DNA of 32,420 nt from a virus. A model generated the notes under the pieces. That model saw nothing but the letters and a program-made list of their open reading frames with translations. It searched no databases and was not told the DNA's origin. The DNA lies in the IMG/VR virus record IMGVR_UViG_3300022685_000023, positions 1-32,420 of that record; one strand, written 5' to 3'. Made by a program: the position numbers and the translations under genes. Positions 1 to 7,427 of the stretch are shown one piece after another (the first letter of the stretch is position 1; every line of letters starts with the position of its first letter).

Positions 1-27
1 CGCTTTTAACTCGAAATTTGTTTCCAT
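1..27 (-). CDS. Start of a leftward gene (partial)
   Basis: Only the first nine codons (M-E-T-N-F-E-L-K-A) are inside the window; the gene runs off the left edge. The start is well supported: on the minus strand an AAGGAG ribosome site (35-40) lies about 7 bp before the ATG. Function cannot be told. It faces away from the early operon across a long regulatory region, which is where a lysogeny or regulatory gene could sit, but nothing in nine residues supports that. Confidence 0.6.
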
Positions 28-250
28 TTTTATTCTCCTTTTTTGTTTGTTTAATTTGTTTCCCGCATCGTTAAGTACGTTATACACCGAAAAGTTTTAT
101 TTGTAAAGGGATAAAAAGCGTGATTAAGTTTACTTATGAAAGGTTAAAGGCAATGAAAGCACTTTTTTAATATTTTTCATTGTTTTTCTATTATTTTCTA
201 AGAAATGCTTAAAGCTGCTAATTAATGAAATTTTTCTTAATAATCCGAAG

Positions 251-325
251 CTACAAAAATGTAACTACAATATGTAACTACAAATCAATATTCTGATAAA
301 AACCAATGTTACAAAAATGTAACTA
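251..325. promoter_or_regulatory. Tandem operator-like repeats
   Basis: Read on the minus strand, TTGTAGTTACAT is repeated in tandem with a 13-bp period (251-283). A separate copy at 308-323 is a perfect inverted repeat, GTTAC-N6-GTAAC. The 15-mer ACAAAAATGTAACTA occurs at both 253-267 and 311-325. The sites lie about 225-300 bp upstream of the leftward gene starting at 27. Repeated dyad sites of this kind typically bind a phage repressor, but the protein is not in the window. Replication iterons are an alternative. Confidence 0.5.
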
Positions 326-946
326 ATCTCAACCTTGTCGTTCGGATCGCGGATATGATAGTGGAGCTATTCGCGTGAAAAGGTGTGGTTAACATAGTAA
401 TATATATATAATAGTTCTTATATGGTTAAGCACACTTTTAAAACCGCCATTGCTTATGGCTAATATCAAACACAACCGCTAAGACCAATCCTAAGCCATT
501 ATAACAAACGCAAAAACAAAACACTTGCAATGGTATTAGTTTCGGATTTAAATCCATTGTGCGCCCTTACAATTGACGATAGACGTAAATAAAAGTAAAA
601 TCAGAAAAGCTATTAAGATACAGCGGATTGACGAACCTATAAGCCATCAGCTACCAGACCAATCCAATGCGGTGGAATGAACACATAAATATAACAAAAC
701 CATTGACTGATTGAAGTGTGTTCCATAATCACGTTTATATGATACAATTGTGTCTCATTTATATTTGCTTTTTTGATACACTTTTTGGGTTTAAGGTGTT
801 GAATTGACAGGAAATTTAAAAATAAAAAATCTTTGGCGAAGGGCAATTGTGTGGGTCACATTTCGCAGTGTACCATATCGCGTTGTGTTCAGAATGTTTA
901 CACATCGCAACAAAACGTTTCAAACAGCAATGAAATATTGCACGAT

Positions 947-985
947 AAAAAAACAACCCAATATGTACCTATTGGGCTGTTTTTG
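947..985. terminator. Bidirectional rho-independent terminator
   Basis: A 12-bp stem (AACAACCCAATA at 952-963 with TATTGGGCTGTT at 970-981, one G-U wobble) has a T run on the plus strand (980-984) and an A run upstream (947-953) that is a T run on the minus strand. It can stop transcription from either side and insulates the left region from the early operon. Confidence 0.8.
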
Positions 986-1033
986 AAAATCGGTTGTTTT
1001 TATTAAAACGTGTCAACCATGCATGTTTGCGGA

Positions 1034-1243
1034 TTATTTTAAAAATGACCGGTTAATATTGTAAATGATATACGGGAATCGTAGAAATGATGGCATCAAA
1101 CTTATGTTTTTCGAAGCCAAAAATGCTTGATATGCCCCCCATTCCTTCAATCTCAAAATGCAATCGCCGGTTTTTGGCGTAAAGGGACTCCACCTTTCCC
1201 CCCAACCAAAATCCGAGGTTTCAAGGCGCCAAAACAACCCCAC
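1034..1243 (-). other. Possible degenerate dispersed element
   Basis: A minus-strand frame of 69 codons. Its translation includes KTGDCILRLKEWGAYQAFLA, which reminds me of short spurious proteins annotated repeatedly in desulfobacterial genomes, suggesting a dispersed intergenic element. This is a memory-based impression without any search. There is no ribosome site and no domain. If it is a host element, it may mark host DNA or a junction next to the phage. Confidence 0.2.
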
Positions 1244-1318
1244 GCAATTTATATTTAAACTTCATGTAAAATATTGTTGACAAGAGCAAAACATTTAAAC
1301 TACATAGTTCGACAAGAT

Positions 1319-1696
1319 ATGGGCAAGGTAGACGCAACACGAATTCGGATGGTGGGTGATGGGAGTTATTTGCCTCCGGGTTTTGTATCCGGTTTGGTGT
1401 GCGAGGGCTTGAGTTCATTTGGTGTTGTTTTGCTTTTGTATTTTTTGGGCAAATGTGAATTCGGGCTTATGCACGACAAGGACGGGGCATATTTTGATGT
1501 TTGTTGTGATCCGGTGGCATTCGGTCGAGGTTATATACGGATGGCCAGTGTTGATCTTGTGGCATCAGAAAGCAAAATATCTAGAAGTGTATCTGAACTA
1601 ATCAGGTTTGGATATATGAAACGTTCGGGTAAAGAGGCGAAATTGGAACTAAAATCGGTATTTCGCAATTACATCCGGCGGAAGCAAACTCTGTAG
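1319..1696 (+). CDS. Small winged-helix-like protein, unknown
   Basis: 125 residues from the ATG at 1319. The frame also opens upstream at a TTG (1274), but that TTG adjoins a TTGACA hexamer (1277-1282) that looks like a promoter -35 element, so the later start is preferred. The C-terminal part (about 80-115) contains a serine/lysine-rich stretch ending in ELIRFGYMKRSGKEAKL, which resembles the recognition helix and wing of MarR- or replication-initiator-like winged helices. No family is recognised with confidence. It lies alone before the sigma-54 promoter and may act in early control or replication. Confidence 0.6.
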   Translation: MGKVDATRIRMVGDGSYLPPGFVSGLVCEGLSSFGVVLLLYFLGKCEFGLMHDKDGAYFDVCCDPVAFGRGYIRMASVDLVASESKISRSVSELIRFGYMKRSGKEAKLELKSVFRNYIRRKQTL

Positions 1697-1710
1697 CCGG
1701 ATTGTGGCTT

Positions 1711-1768
1711 ATTATTGCTATTACTTCAATCATGGCACGCAACTTGCATTACTAGTAATAGTGATAAT
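1711..1768. repeat. Inverted repeats flanking the sigma-54 promoter
   Basis: ATTATTGCTATTAC (1711-1724) and GTAATAGTGATAAT (1755-1768) form an imperfect inverted repeat around the promoter. ATTACTAGTAAT (1748-1759) is a perfect palindrome between the -12 box and the expected start site. The half-site ATTACTA also occurs in the palindrome before the portal gene (10637-10656). These are plausible binding sites for a shared phage regulator; binding is inferred. Confidence 0.5.
1733..1748 (+). promoter_or_regulatory. Sigma-54 (RpoN) promoter
   Basis: TGGCACGCAACTTGCA matches the -24/-12 consensus TGGCAC-N5-TTGC[AT] at every conserved position, with GG and GC ten bases apart. Transcription should start near 1760 and run into the early operon. 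No bacterial enhancer-binding activator is encoded in the window, so the phage would depend on a host NtrC-type activator. Confidence 0.8.
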
Positions 1769-1781
1769 AAGGTATAAAAAA

Positions 1782-1847
1782 ATGAAACTTGCAAATATGC
1801 AAGTTTTAAAAAAGTCGCGTTCTAAGTTTTTTGGCTATTTTCTTTGA
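1782..1847 (+). CDS. Candidate 21-residue leader peptide
   Basis: First ATG after the sigma-54 promoter, about 22 bp from the expected start site, with a weak AAGG about 9 bp upstream. The peptide is basic and ends in aromatics (KKSRSKFFGYFL). The coding DNA contains a 9-bp inverted repeat (AAACTTGCA/TGCAAGTTT, about 1785-1806) followed by a short T run, so the segment may instead be a weak terminator or attenuator. Too short to judge coding potential. Confidence 0.3.
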   Translation: MKLANMQVLKKSRSKFFGYFL

Positions 1848-1877
1848 TTTTTGGGGTTTTTTGGATGGAGGTTGATT

Positions 1878-2069
1878 ATGGGAGGAATGAGATATAAACG
1901 TATTGTGATCGAACCGGTGGTTGTCAGGCTGCTAAGTGGAGAATCTTTAGCAGATGTGGCAAGAGACACCGGTATTCCAAAAACCACTATAGCTAATTGG
2001 ATGCGACGCTATCGCAATCGCAATCGCATTAAGGATAAAATAGATATTGTTGATAAAAGAAAGGATTAG
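1878..2069 (+). CDS. Small HTH DNA-binding protein
   Basis: 63 residues from the ATG at 1878, preceded by GGAGG at 1867-1871; upstream in-frame starts lack a ribosome site. Residues about 16-46 (LLSGESLADVARDTGIPKTT and the following helix IANWMRRYRNR) form a homeodomain-like helix-turn-helix of the type in transposase and resolvase DNA-binding domains and some small terminases. There is no second domain and the tail is highly charged. As the first clear gene behind the sigma-54 promoter it is probably an early regulator; a terminase-like role is possible but is not where such a gene would be expected. Confidence 0.7.
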   Translation: MGGMRYKRIVIEPVVVRLLSGESLADVARDTGIPKTTIANWMRRYRNRNRIKDKIDIVDKRKD

Positions 2070-2072
2070 CCC

Positions 2073-2300
2073 ATGAATATAAAACAAGAGATTCACGATT
2101 GCATAGACCAAGAGCATTATTATGTTGAAAAATATATGGAAATAGCATGCGTCAATAGAAAATGTAAGTTTTGGTCAAGGCGTTATGAGCAGAACTGTAG
2201 TGGTGAAACCAAAAATGGCGATCCGGCCATTATAATATGCACTAAGTATATTCCAGATAATCATAGAATTACTAAAGGGCTTAAAAAAAATACGCATTAA
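2073..2300 (+). CDS. Cys-rich small protein, unknown
   Basis: 75 residues, AAGGA ribosome site, 3 bp after the HTH gene. Cysteines at 26, 31, 42 and 56 are spaced C-x4-C-x10-C-x13-C, which suggests a small metal-binding knuckle. Nearly the same spacing occurs near the N-terminus of the leftward protein at 10010-10552 (C-x4-C-x7-C-x12-C), so the two may share a module. No family assignment. Confidence 0.65.
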   Translation: MNIKQEIHDCIDQEHYYVEKYMEIACVNRKCKFWSRRYEQNCSGETKNGDPAIIICTKYIPDNHRITKGLKKNTH

Positions 2301-2316
2301 AAGGAGATTCTCAAAA

Positions 2317-2580
2317 TTGCAAAAAAAATCAGGACTTACGCTTAAACAACATGAATTGTTAGGTGAAGAATTATTGTTAATGAGAGACCGTATTGGTGAA
2401 TTAACTGTTATTATAAGTAAAGCATATCCAGTAAAAATGTCTGATCCACTTCTCAAAGCTCAAGCAATTATTGATAGACTACGTGCTCAATTAGATTCCA
2501 AAGCTGCAAAAGAAAATAAAGGGAATAAACGAGACTATATACGAGCACTTAATATTTATTATCGTGCCAAAACGTTTTAA
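2317..2580 (+). CDS. Small helical hypothetical protein
   Basis: 87 residues starting at a TTG. The choice is supported by AAGGAGA at 2301-2307, 9 bp upstream, and by the lack of a nearby ATG. Almost entirely predicted helix with heptad-like leucines (GEELLLMRDRIGEL, then AQAIIDRLRAQLD), so a coiled-coil dimer is likely. No known domain. Part of the early operon. Confidence 0.6.
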   Translation: MQKKSGLTLKQHELLGEELLLMRDRIGELTVIISKAYPVKMSDPLLKAQAIIDRLRAQLDSKAAKENKGNKRDYIRALNIYYRAKTF

Positions 2581-2613
2581 TCTATCTCTAACTTATAAAT
2601 GGAGGATAAAATT

Positions 2614-2871
2614 ATGTTTATGAAAAGGATGGATGTTGTTGACATCAGTCTAAAACCATCAGACAAAGGCGGTGACCCCGTATTGGAAATTAAATTAAAG
2701 GGTCCTGTTTCAGGCTTTAGTGATGTTTTCGGGCTTTTTACGACCATCAACAATGGCGGCGCATTCGTTGAGGATGTCAATGTCCAGGGATACAAAAAAC
2801 AATTATTCGATGGATTTGTGAAAAAAAGTGATATTGTCGATTTTAAAACAAGTTTTAAGGATATGCCATGA
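2614..2871 (+). CDS. Small conserved-type phage protein, unknown
   Basis: 85 residues from the ATG at 2614. An ATG at 2599 is in frame, but GGAGG (2601-2605) lies inside it and fits the later start with 8-bp spacing. The content is mixed beta (VVDISLKPSDKGGDPVLEIK) with a Gly-rich turn. The stop overlaps the ATG of the nuclease gene (ATGA), so the two are translationally coupled. It may help the nuclease, but nothing in the sequence shows this. Confidence 0.6.
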   Translation: MFMKRMDVVDISLKPSDKGGDPVLEIKLKGPVSGFSDVFGLFTTINNGGAFVEDVNVQGYKKQLFDGFVKKSDIVDFKTSFKDMP

Positions 2872-3767
2872 GACTTAATCTTAAATCAGACCAAGAATAT
2901 TTCATGCTGCCCAACGTAATTCACAGCGGTGAATTATCGAGAATGTACCATGACGGCCCGGATGCTTTTCATAGGCAGATAACAACGACCCATGAAATGG
3001 TGCTCGGGCATGTACTTGAGTGGTATTGGGATGAGTTTATTGCCTGCGCTAATAATAATTTTACAGAAAATTGCATTGTTATCGATACTGACAGCAACGC
3101 GCCAAAAGGTTTTTTTGATCTTCTTAGTGCCGATGATTTTGACGAAGCTGTTGACGCCCTTAACCGAAAACGGCTAAGAGCAGACGGAGAGCCAAACTTA
3201 AAAAACGTTTCGTTTTATGAATGGGTTGATGGATGTCGCGAATCACCGGGTGCGTTCCCAATAAATCTTCCCACCTTTGACATGATAAAAAAACAATCAG
3301 AATCAGCAAGCACAATACCCGTAGCCAATACGACTCTCGGAGAACTCGCCAAGCATTGCGAATACCAAGTCCCGTTTCAAGTTGATGACCGTGTTTGTCT
3401 TATTGATATGCTTTATGTTGGCAAAGATGCCGTCTATTCATGGGATTTCAAACAAATAAGCAGTTTTTCTGCAATTAACGGTCAGGCAAACGCGAGGTGG
3501 TGGATACAATGCGAACATTATACATCAATACTGAAAGGGACGTACCCGGACAAAGATGTGAAACAAATGGATTTTATTGTGTGTAGTAAGTCTGATGCGG
3601 ATGATTTTTTGGCAAAAAGAGTCATTGTTGAATCTAACGATTACACACGTGGCGCCTATCTTGATTTAGTTCAAGAGGCACAAGAATGGATCGGCAAAGG
3701 TAAACCAAAAACTGGCCACGCACTTTTAGAAGTTGTCAGGCCATTCATAAAGCAGAGGTTGACATGA
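2868..3767 (+). CDS. PD-(D/E)XK exonuclease (RecE/Cas4-like)
   Basis: 299 residues. The nuclease core is visible: E167 in the EYQVPF strand, D180 (CLIDMLY) and the signature D193-F194-K195 (YSWDFKQIS) as metal ligands and catalytic lysine, followed by the helix WIQCEHYTSIL with the conserved Gln and Tyr of the RecB/Cas4/RecE superfamily. An N-terminal G-H-V-L-E-W stretch (about 47-52) corresponds to the helical motif before the core. In phages such enzymes resect double-stranded DNA ends for recombination, usually with a single-strand annealing protein. I see no clear annealing protein next to it. Coupled by ATGA overlaps on both sides. Confidence 0.8.
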   Translation: MRLNLKSDQEYFMLPNVIHSGELSRMYHDGPDAFHRQITTTHEMVLGHVLEWYWDEFIACANNNFTENCIVIDTDSNAPKGFFDLLSADDFDEAVDALNRKRLRADGEPNLKNVSFYEWVDGCRESPGAFPINLPTFDMIKKQSESASTIPVANTTLGELAKHCEYQVPFQVDDRVCLIDMLYVGKDAVYSWDFKQISSFSAINGQANARWWIQCEHYTSILKGTYPDKDVKQMDFIVCSKSDADDFLAKRVIVESNDYTRGAYLDLVQEAQEWIGKGKPKTGHALLEVVRPFIKQRLT

Positions 3768-3970
3768 TTTCAGAAGATTTGAACAGAATGGTAAAGGATA
3801 TGAGTACATTGTTTGATCAATTTCAGGTCGAACATGCTGCTTTTACCTCAATGGAAAGAGGTTTTAAAAATCGCGCTAAGAGGGCCCGCGCCATGACGAT
3901 AAAGATTGGGAAAATTTCCAAAAAATACAGGAGAAAGTCCATTGAATGCTGCAAAGGATTGGAGCCATGA
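3764..3970 (+). CDS. Small basic protein, unknown
   Basis: 68 residues, coupled to the nuclease by ATGA. The C-terminal half is very basic (FKNRAKRARAMTIKIGKISK and on), as in nucleic-acid-binding accessory proteins. It ends overlapping the next gene, again as ATGA. No family recognised. Its position between the nuclease and a nucleotide hydrolase suggests a role in DNA metabolism. Confidence 0.6.
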   Translation: MISEDLNRMVKDMSTLFDQFQVEHAAFTSMERGFKNRAKRARAMTIKIGKISKKYRRKSIECCKGLEP

Positions 3971-4386
3971 TTGAAGGAGACAAAAATGATGGGAAAGAGG
4001 GAAAGCCGAACCTTGCATTGCTCCCAATGGATGTTCTTGGAAGAGTTGCAAGGGCATACGAGTATGGGCTGAAAAAATATAGGCGCAACTCGTGGCGCAA
4101 AGGCTTCAAGACAGATCGCATGGTAGCGGCTGCGCTTCGGCACATATCTGAATGGAATGATCTCGGTCAAGAGTACGACAAAGACGCATACGATTCGGGA
4201 GGGATGAGGGTTCACCATATTGCAATGGCTGTGTTCAATCTGCTGTGTGTTCTGCACACTATTGACAAGTGGCCCGATAAAGTGAACAATTTCATACCGC
4301 CAAACTTTGAACCGGACGTGCCCTTAACCGAAGATGAAGCAAAAAAAATAATTTCGCTTCAAAACCAATGGAGGGAAAATGGATAA
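3967..4386 (+). CDS. dATP/dGTP diphosphohydrolase-like (MazZ/DUF5664)
   Basis: 139 residues from the ATG at 3967, chosen because it forms an ATGA overlap with the previous stop; an in-frame ATG at 3946 is possible. The pattern K-x-N-L-A-L-L-P near the N-terminus, then YEYGLKKYRRNSWRKGF, AALRHISEW and HHIAMAVFNLLCVL, matches the all-helical MazG-like family called DUF5664 or phage dATP/dGTP diphosphohydrolase. Related enzymes strip diphosphate from purine dNTPs, and in Z-genome phages MazZ feeds 2-aminoadenine synthesis. No PurZ or DpoZ is in the window, so a simple pool-cleaning role is as likely. Confidence 0.8.
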   Translation: MIEGDKNDGKEGKPNLALLPMDVLGRVARAYEYGLKKYRRNSWRKGFKTDRMVAAALRHISEWNDLGQEYDKDAYDSGGMRVHHIAMAVFNLLCVLHTIDKWPDKVNNFIPPNFEPDVPLTEDEAKKIISLQNQWRENG

Positions 4387-4579
4387 GTATATACTGATTA
4401 CATGCAAAGTGCCGTTACCCGATGGCAATCCGCTATATCGTCATGTTAAAACCGAGCCGATACCGCATGGCATGATAGAAAAAACCGAAATCGCGGGCTG
4501 GCCTGTTTACGACCATGATGGAAACCTGAAATCAGTTTATGAGAACCTTCCTCTTTACGGGCAGGTTACGGAGATTTAG
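4379..4579 (+). CDS. Hypothetical protein
   Basis: 66 residues, overlapping the previous gene by 8 bp with GGAGGG just upstream. Probably a small beta-rich fold (YILITCKVPLPDG, GWPVYDHDGN). No known domain, no membrane segment. Real mainly by its tight packing in the operon. Confidence 0.55.
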   Translation: MDKYILITCKVPLPDGNPLYRHVKTEPIPHGMIEKTEIAGWPVYDHDGNLKSVYENLPLYGQVTEI

Positions 4580-4581
4580 GT

Positions 4582-4908
4582 ATGGCGAAAATAGTACGAA
4601 TTGACGATGATGTTTTTAGGATTATTCCTGAAGACGCTTGTGAATTTAATGCAATTAACACATTAGAGATGAATAAACAAATTCAAGTGGTAATTGATAT
4701 CATAAGGAACAAAACAGGAACCTTTTTTCTTCCAGATTGGTTACATTATGTAGACGCACGCGATGTTAAAACCGAATGTGGTTTGTTGGATGCATATCGT
4801 TTCGTTTTCAAACGTACAATTTTAAAAGATGAAAAAATTTTAAGCGACCTTAAAACCTGGCAACCAGAAATTTATTCAAAAATATCAGAGGACTTGGAAA
4901 ATGGATGA
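4582..4908 (+). CDS. Hypothetical protein
   Basis: 108 residues, 2 bp after the previous stop, with GGAG upstream. Mixed alpha/beta, acidic; no recognisable motif. It overlaps the next gene by 8 bp. Codon use and packing support a real gene; function unknown. Confidence 0.6.
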   Translation: MAKIVRIDDDVFRIIPEDACEFNAINTLEMNKQIQVVIDIIRNKTGTFFLPDWLHYVDARDVKTECGLLDAYRFVFKRTILKDEKILSDLKTWQPEIYSKISEDLENG

Positions 4909-5275
4909 AGAGATAAAAGAATATATCAAAGAGGTTGAAAAGCGGTATGCAAGTTGCAAACAAAAACGTTTAGGACGATTGTCAATCGAATGGGGCAAGC
5001 CGTCGGCGCGATTGAACCGGGAACTACGGAAAATGACTCGCGCATTTGATAATGATGATCCGAAAAGGATGCCTTACGTTTACGCATTTGTGTATTGGAC
5101 GAAACGAAGCGAACTGCTTGAACTGCATTCAAAAAGCAGAATACACAATCGTACTAAAAAAGTTAGGCTCTCAAGAGAGTGCAGAACATTGCGAAAAGTT
5201 ATCAACGGGGAAATTCAATGGGATGATCCTATCACGGATGATCCCATTGTCAGATTGTGGCTAAATAAAAAGTGA
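4901..5275 (+). CDS. Basic hypothetical protein upstream of dnaB
   Basis: 124 residues, rich in Arg/Lys and helical (EEIKEYIKEVEKRYASCKQK, then LSRECRTLRKVI). Its stop overlaps the GTG of the helicase gene (GTGA). A basic helical protein immediately before a DnaB gene could be a helicase loader or ssDNA-binding accessory protein. That is positional inference; no loader ATPase motif is present. Confidence 0.6.
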   Translation: MDEEIKEYIKEVEKRYASCKQKRLGRLSIEWGKPSARLNRELRKMTRAFDNDDPKRMPYVYAFVYWTKRSELLELHSKSRIHNRTKKVRLSRECRTLRKVINGEIQWDDPITDDPIVRLWLNKK

Positions 5276-6579
5276 TCTTGCCCCATGATCAAGAGCTTGA
5301 GCAGGGATTGATTGCGAGCATGTTAATGGATAACAATGTGATATCGGATGTATATCATATTGTCGCGCCGAGTGATTTTTATGCTACGCGCAACGCCAAT
5401 GTAGTTGAAATTATTTATCGGATATATGCTGAAGGCGCTGCCGTTGATATTCTTGCTGTGCATAGCGCAGCGAAAAGCAATGGCGGGATTGGGAAGATAG
5501 GCGGCGCAACATACCTATCGGGGCTTATTGGTACAGTTCCGATGAGCGAAAACGCTGTCGCGCACGCTGAAAAAATAGCCGCGCTTTCCATGCGTAGACG
5601 CATTCTTGCTGCTTGCAATGAAATCAACAAAAATGCTTCAAACCTGTCCATTGATGAAAAGACAATTGTATCACAAGCTTATACAGACATTGAGAAGGCC
5701 GTTGGCGCGTCTATAAGATCACAAGAGCCAATGACTGTAGGATCATATCTTGAAGACGCCATTGACCGCTATGAAGTCGCTAATCGTACAAAATCGAATA
5801 TTACCGGAGTTAGCACGGGAATATCCGAGCTTGATACGATGACAATGGGGCTACAGAATGGAAATTTCTACATTCTGGCTGGCAGGCCGAGTATGGGGAA
5901 AACAGCATTCGCCCTTAACATTGGGCGTGTTAATTGTATGCATGGCGGTGTCGTTCATATTTTTTCAATAGAACAACCCGGAAGGCAATTGACTGATAGA
6001 TTGATTGCTGCGGAAGCTTGTGTAAGCTCACACAAACTAAAACAAGGGTTCTCCACAAAAGAAGAATGGCAAAGGGTTGTCAACGCATGTTCTCGAATTG
6101 ACCAGTGGAGATTATGGGTTGATGATGACTCTGAAAAAACGGTTGCAGATATAGTCGTTCAAGCAAAAAGACTCGCGATAAAAGAAAAACCGGATATCAT
6201 TATAATTGATTATATGCAAATAATTAAAACCACCGGAAACCGAAAACGTCATGAACAGATTGGGGAAGTTAGTCGTTCATTGGCATCGTTGGCAAAATCT
6301 CTTGACGTTCCCGTATTGGCCTTGAGTCAACTTAATAGGGCCGTTGAAGAAAGGATGAACAAAAGGCCAGTGCTTGCCGACCTGCGCGATTCAGGCTCGC
6401 TTGAACAGGACGCACACGGCGTTATAATGATTTATCGCGGCGAAGCCTATGGCGAACCGACAGCCGATGGGGAGACTGAGCTTCTACTAAGGAAAAATCG
6501 GGACGGGCCTATTGGGGTTGCAAAAGTATATTTCGATAAAGCTTGTTTGAGATTTAATGACACTATGCGGAGGATGTAA
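5272..6579 (+). CDS. dnaB: Replicative DNA helicase DnaB
   Basis: 435 residues from a GTG coupled to the previous stop. Domains in order: DnaB N-terminal helical domain (about 4-105, opening HDQELEQGLIASML), linker, then the RecA-like helicase with Walker A GRPSMGKT (204-211), SIEQ (232-235), Walker B IIIIDY (309-314), LSQLNRAVE, the arginine-rich DLRDSGSLEQDA motif and a C-terminal R-K-N-R-D-G segment. Length and motifs are complete, so it should be an active hexameric 5'-3' helicase at the phage fork. It is the last gene of the early operon; its stop is followed 5 bp later by an attC half-site, so foreign cassettes were joined right behind it. Confidence 0.95.
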   Translation: MILPHDQELEQGLIASMLMDNNVISDVYHIVAPSDFYATRNANVVEIIYRIYAEGAAVDILAVHSAAKSNGGIGKIGGATYLSGLIGTVPMSENAVAHAEKIAALSMRRRILAACNEINKNASNLSIDEKTIVSQAYTDIEKAVGASIRSQEPMTVGSYLEDAIDRYEVANRTKSNITGVSTGISELDTMTMGLQNGNFYILAGRPSMGKTAFALNIGRVNCMHGGVVHIFSIEQPGRQLTDRLIAAEACVSSHKLKQGFSTKEEWQRVVNACSRIDQWRLWVDDDSEKTVADIVVQAKRLAIKEKPDIIIIDYMQIIKTTGNRKRHEQIGEVSRSLASLAKSLDVPVLALSQLNRAVEERMNKRPVLADLRDSGSLEQDAHGVIMIYRGEAYGEPTADGETELLLRKNRDGPIGVAKVYFDKACLRFNDTMRRM

Positions 6580-6584
6580 ATCTT

Positions 6585-6606
6585 CCGGTTAATTTAAACG
6601 TTATGT
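6585..6606 (+). other. attC-like half-site (left cassette boundary)
   Basis: CCGGTTAA followed by TTTAAAC-GTTATGT resembles the 3' half (L' box plus GTTATG core) of the two complete attC sites downstream (CCGGTTAGCTAATC-GTTATGC at 7496-7516 and CCGGTTAGCTTAGC-GTTATGC at 8421-8440). No matching 5' half is found in the dnaB gene. It may be the point where cassettes entered, or a truncated attC. Confidence 0.65.
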
Positions 6607-6632
6607 TGCTTAACGGGAGAGGTATTTGAGAT

Positions 6633-7331
6633 ATGAAAAAAGATTCCATTGGTAATCGGATGAAAGAGAATTATGAGCACAGATACCGATTTAAACTTAC
6701 AAGGCGTATGCTTGTGATTATGAGATTAGATGGCAAAGCATTTCATACTTTAACTCGCAAATGCAAAAAGCCGTATGATATTGATTTTCAAACCACTATG
6801 CAAGATACTGCTCTAAAATTGTACCAAGAGATTCAAGGTGCAAAATGTGCCTACGTTCAATCTGATGAAATATCTATTTTATTAACTGATTTCGACAGAT
6901 TAAAAACTGATGCTTGGTTTGATTACAATTTGCAAAAAATTGTTTCAGTGTCAGCCGGAATTGCGTCTTCTTTTTTTTCAACAAATTGGAATGGACGTTT
7001 ACCGGCAATATTTGATTGTCGTGCTTTTAATGTCCCAAAAGAAGAAGTATGCAATTATTTTATTTGGCGTCAACAAGATTGGCTCAGAAATTCTATCCAA
7101 ATGCTTGCTCAGAGTTATTATTCATCCAAGCAGCTTCACAAGAAAAATACAAGTGAAATGCATGAAATGCTACATGAAAAAGGTGTAAGTTGGGACGAAA
7201 TAGAACCTGTTTGGAAGAATGGTGCATTTATCGTTTCAGGCAATGGGAACGGTTTAGATGTAAAGCATGATTTTGTTTTTACAAAAGATCGTGAAAGCAT
7301 TGAGAAATTATTAGAACCGATTGAAGAATAA
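6633..7331 (+). CDS. Thg1-like 3'-5' polymerase (TLP)
   Basis: 232 residues. It carries the two metal-binding signatures of the tRNA-His guanylyltransferase superfamily: VIMRLDGKAFHTLTR (Asp33, Gly34) and QSDEISILL (Asp78, Glu79). The following VSVSAGIASSFF and PAIFDCRAFNVP stretches also match the family, and length is as expected. Bacterial and viral members add nucleotides 3' to 5', repairing truncated tRNA 5' ends, and do not necessarily add G-1. It has a GGGAGAGG ribosome site, begins 33 bp after an attC-like core and is followed by a full attC, so it is probably an integron-cassette gene acquired by the phage. Confidence 0.85.
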   Translation: MKKDSIGNRMKENYEHRYRFKLTRRMLVIMRLDGKAFHTLTRKCKKPYDIDFQTTMQDTALKLYQEIQGAKCAYVQSDEISILLTDFDRLKTDAWFDYNLQKIVSVSAGIASSFFSTNWNGRLPAIFDCRAFNVPKEEVCNYFIWRQQDWLRNSIQMLAQSYYSSKQLHKKNTSEMHEMLHEKGVSWDEIEPVWKNGAFIVSGNGNGLDVKHDFVFTKDRESIEKLLEPIEE

Positions 7332-7427
7332 CTTTATGAATTATTTGATTACCACGAGCCGTCTGATCTTGTCATGCAAATTGCTTGCGCAATTTCCCTG
7401 CCAAGGCCGGCTTATGAGTTCAACGCA

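Larger units (their letters stand above)
28..1318. other. Long non-coding regulatory region
   Basis: About 1.3 kb without a convincing gene. It is AT-rich, with an alternating AT stretch around 399-410, operator-like repeats (251-325), a bidirectional terminator (947-984) and a possible degenerate element (1034-1243). A 10-bp direct repeat AGACCAATCC occurs at 482-491 and 656-665. Short open frames at 637-846 (minus) and 804-986 (plus) need TTG starts without ribosome sites and have unremarkable translations, so I do not call them. Possible roles are lysogeny control, replication origin or attachment site; the sequence does not decide. Confidence 0.5.

Noticed and set aside
637-986. Short frames on both strands in the left non-coding region
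   Set aside because: Both need TTG starts without ribosome sites, overlap each other, and one runs through the terminator stem.
3823-4257. 144-codon minus-strand frame opposite the MazZ-like gene
   Set aside because: It is the antisense shadow of a well-supported gene; no ribosome site, and composition is unlike a real protein.
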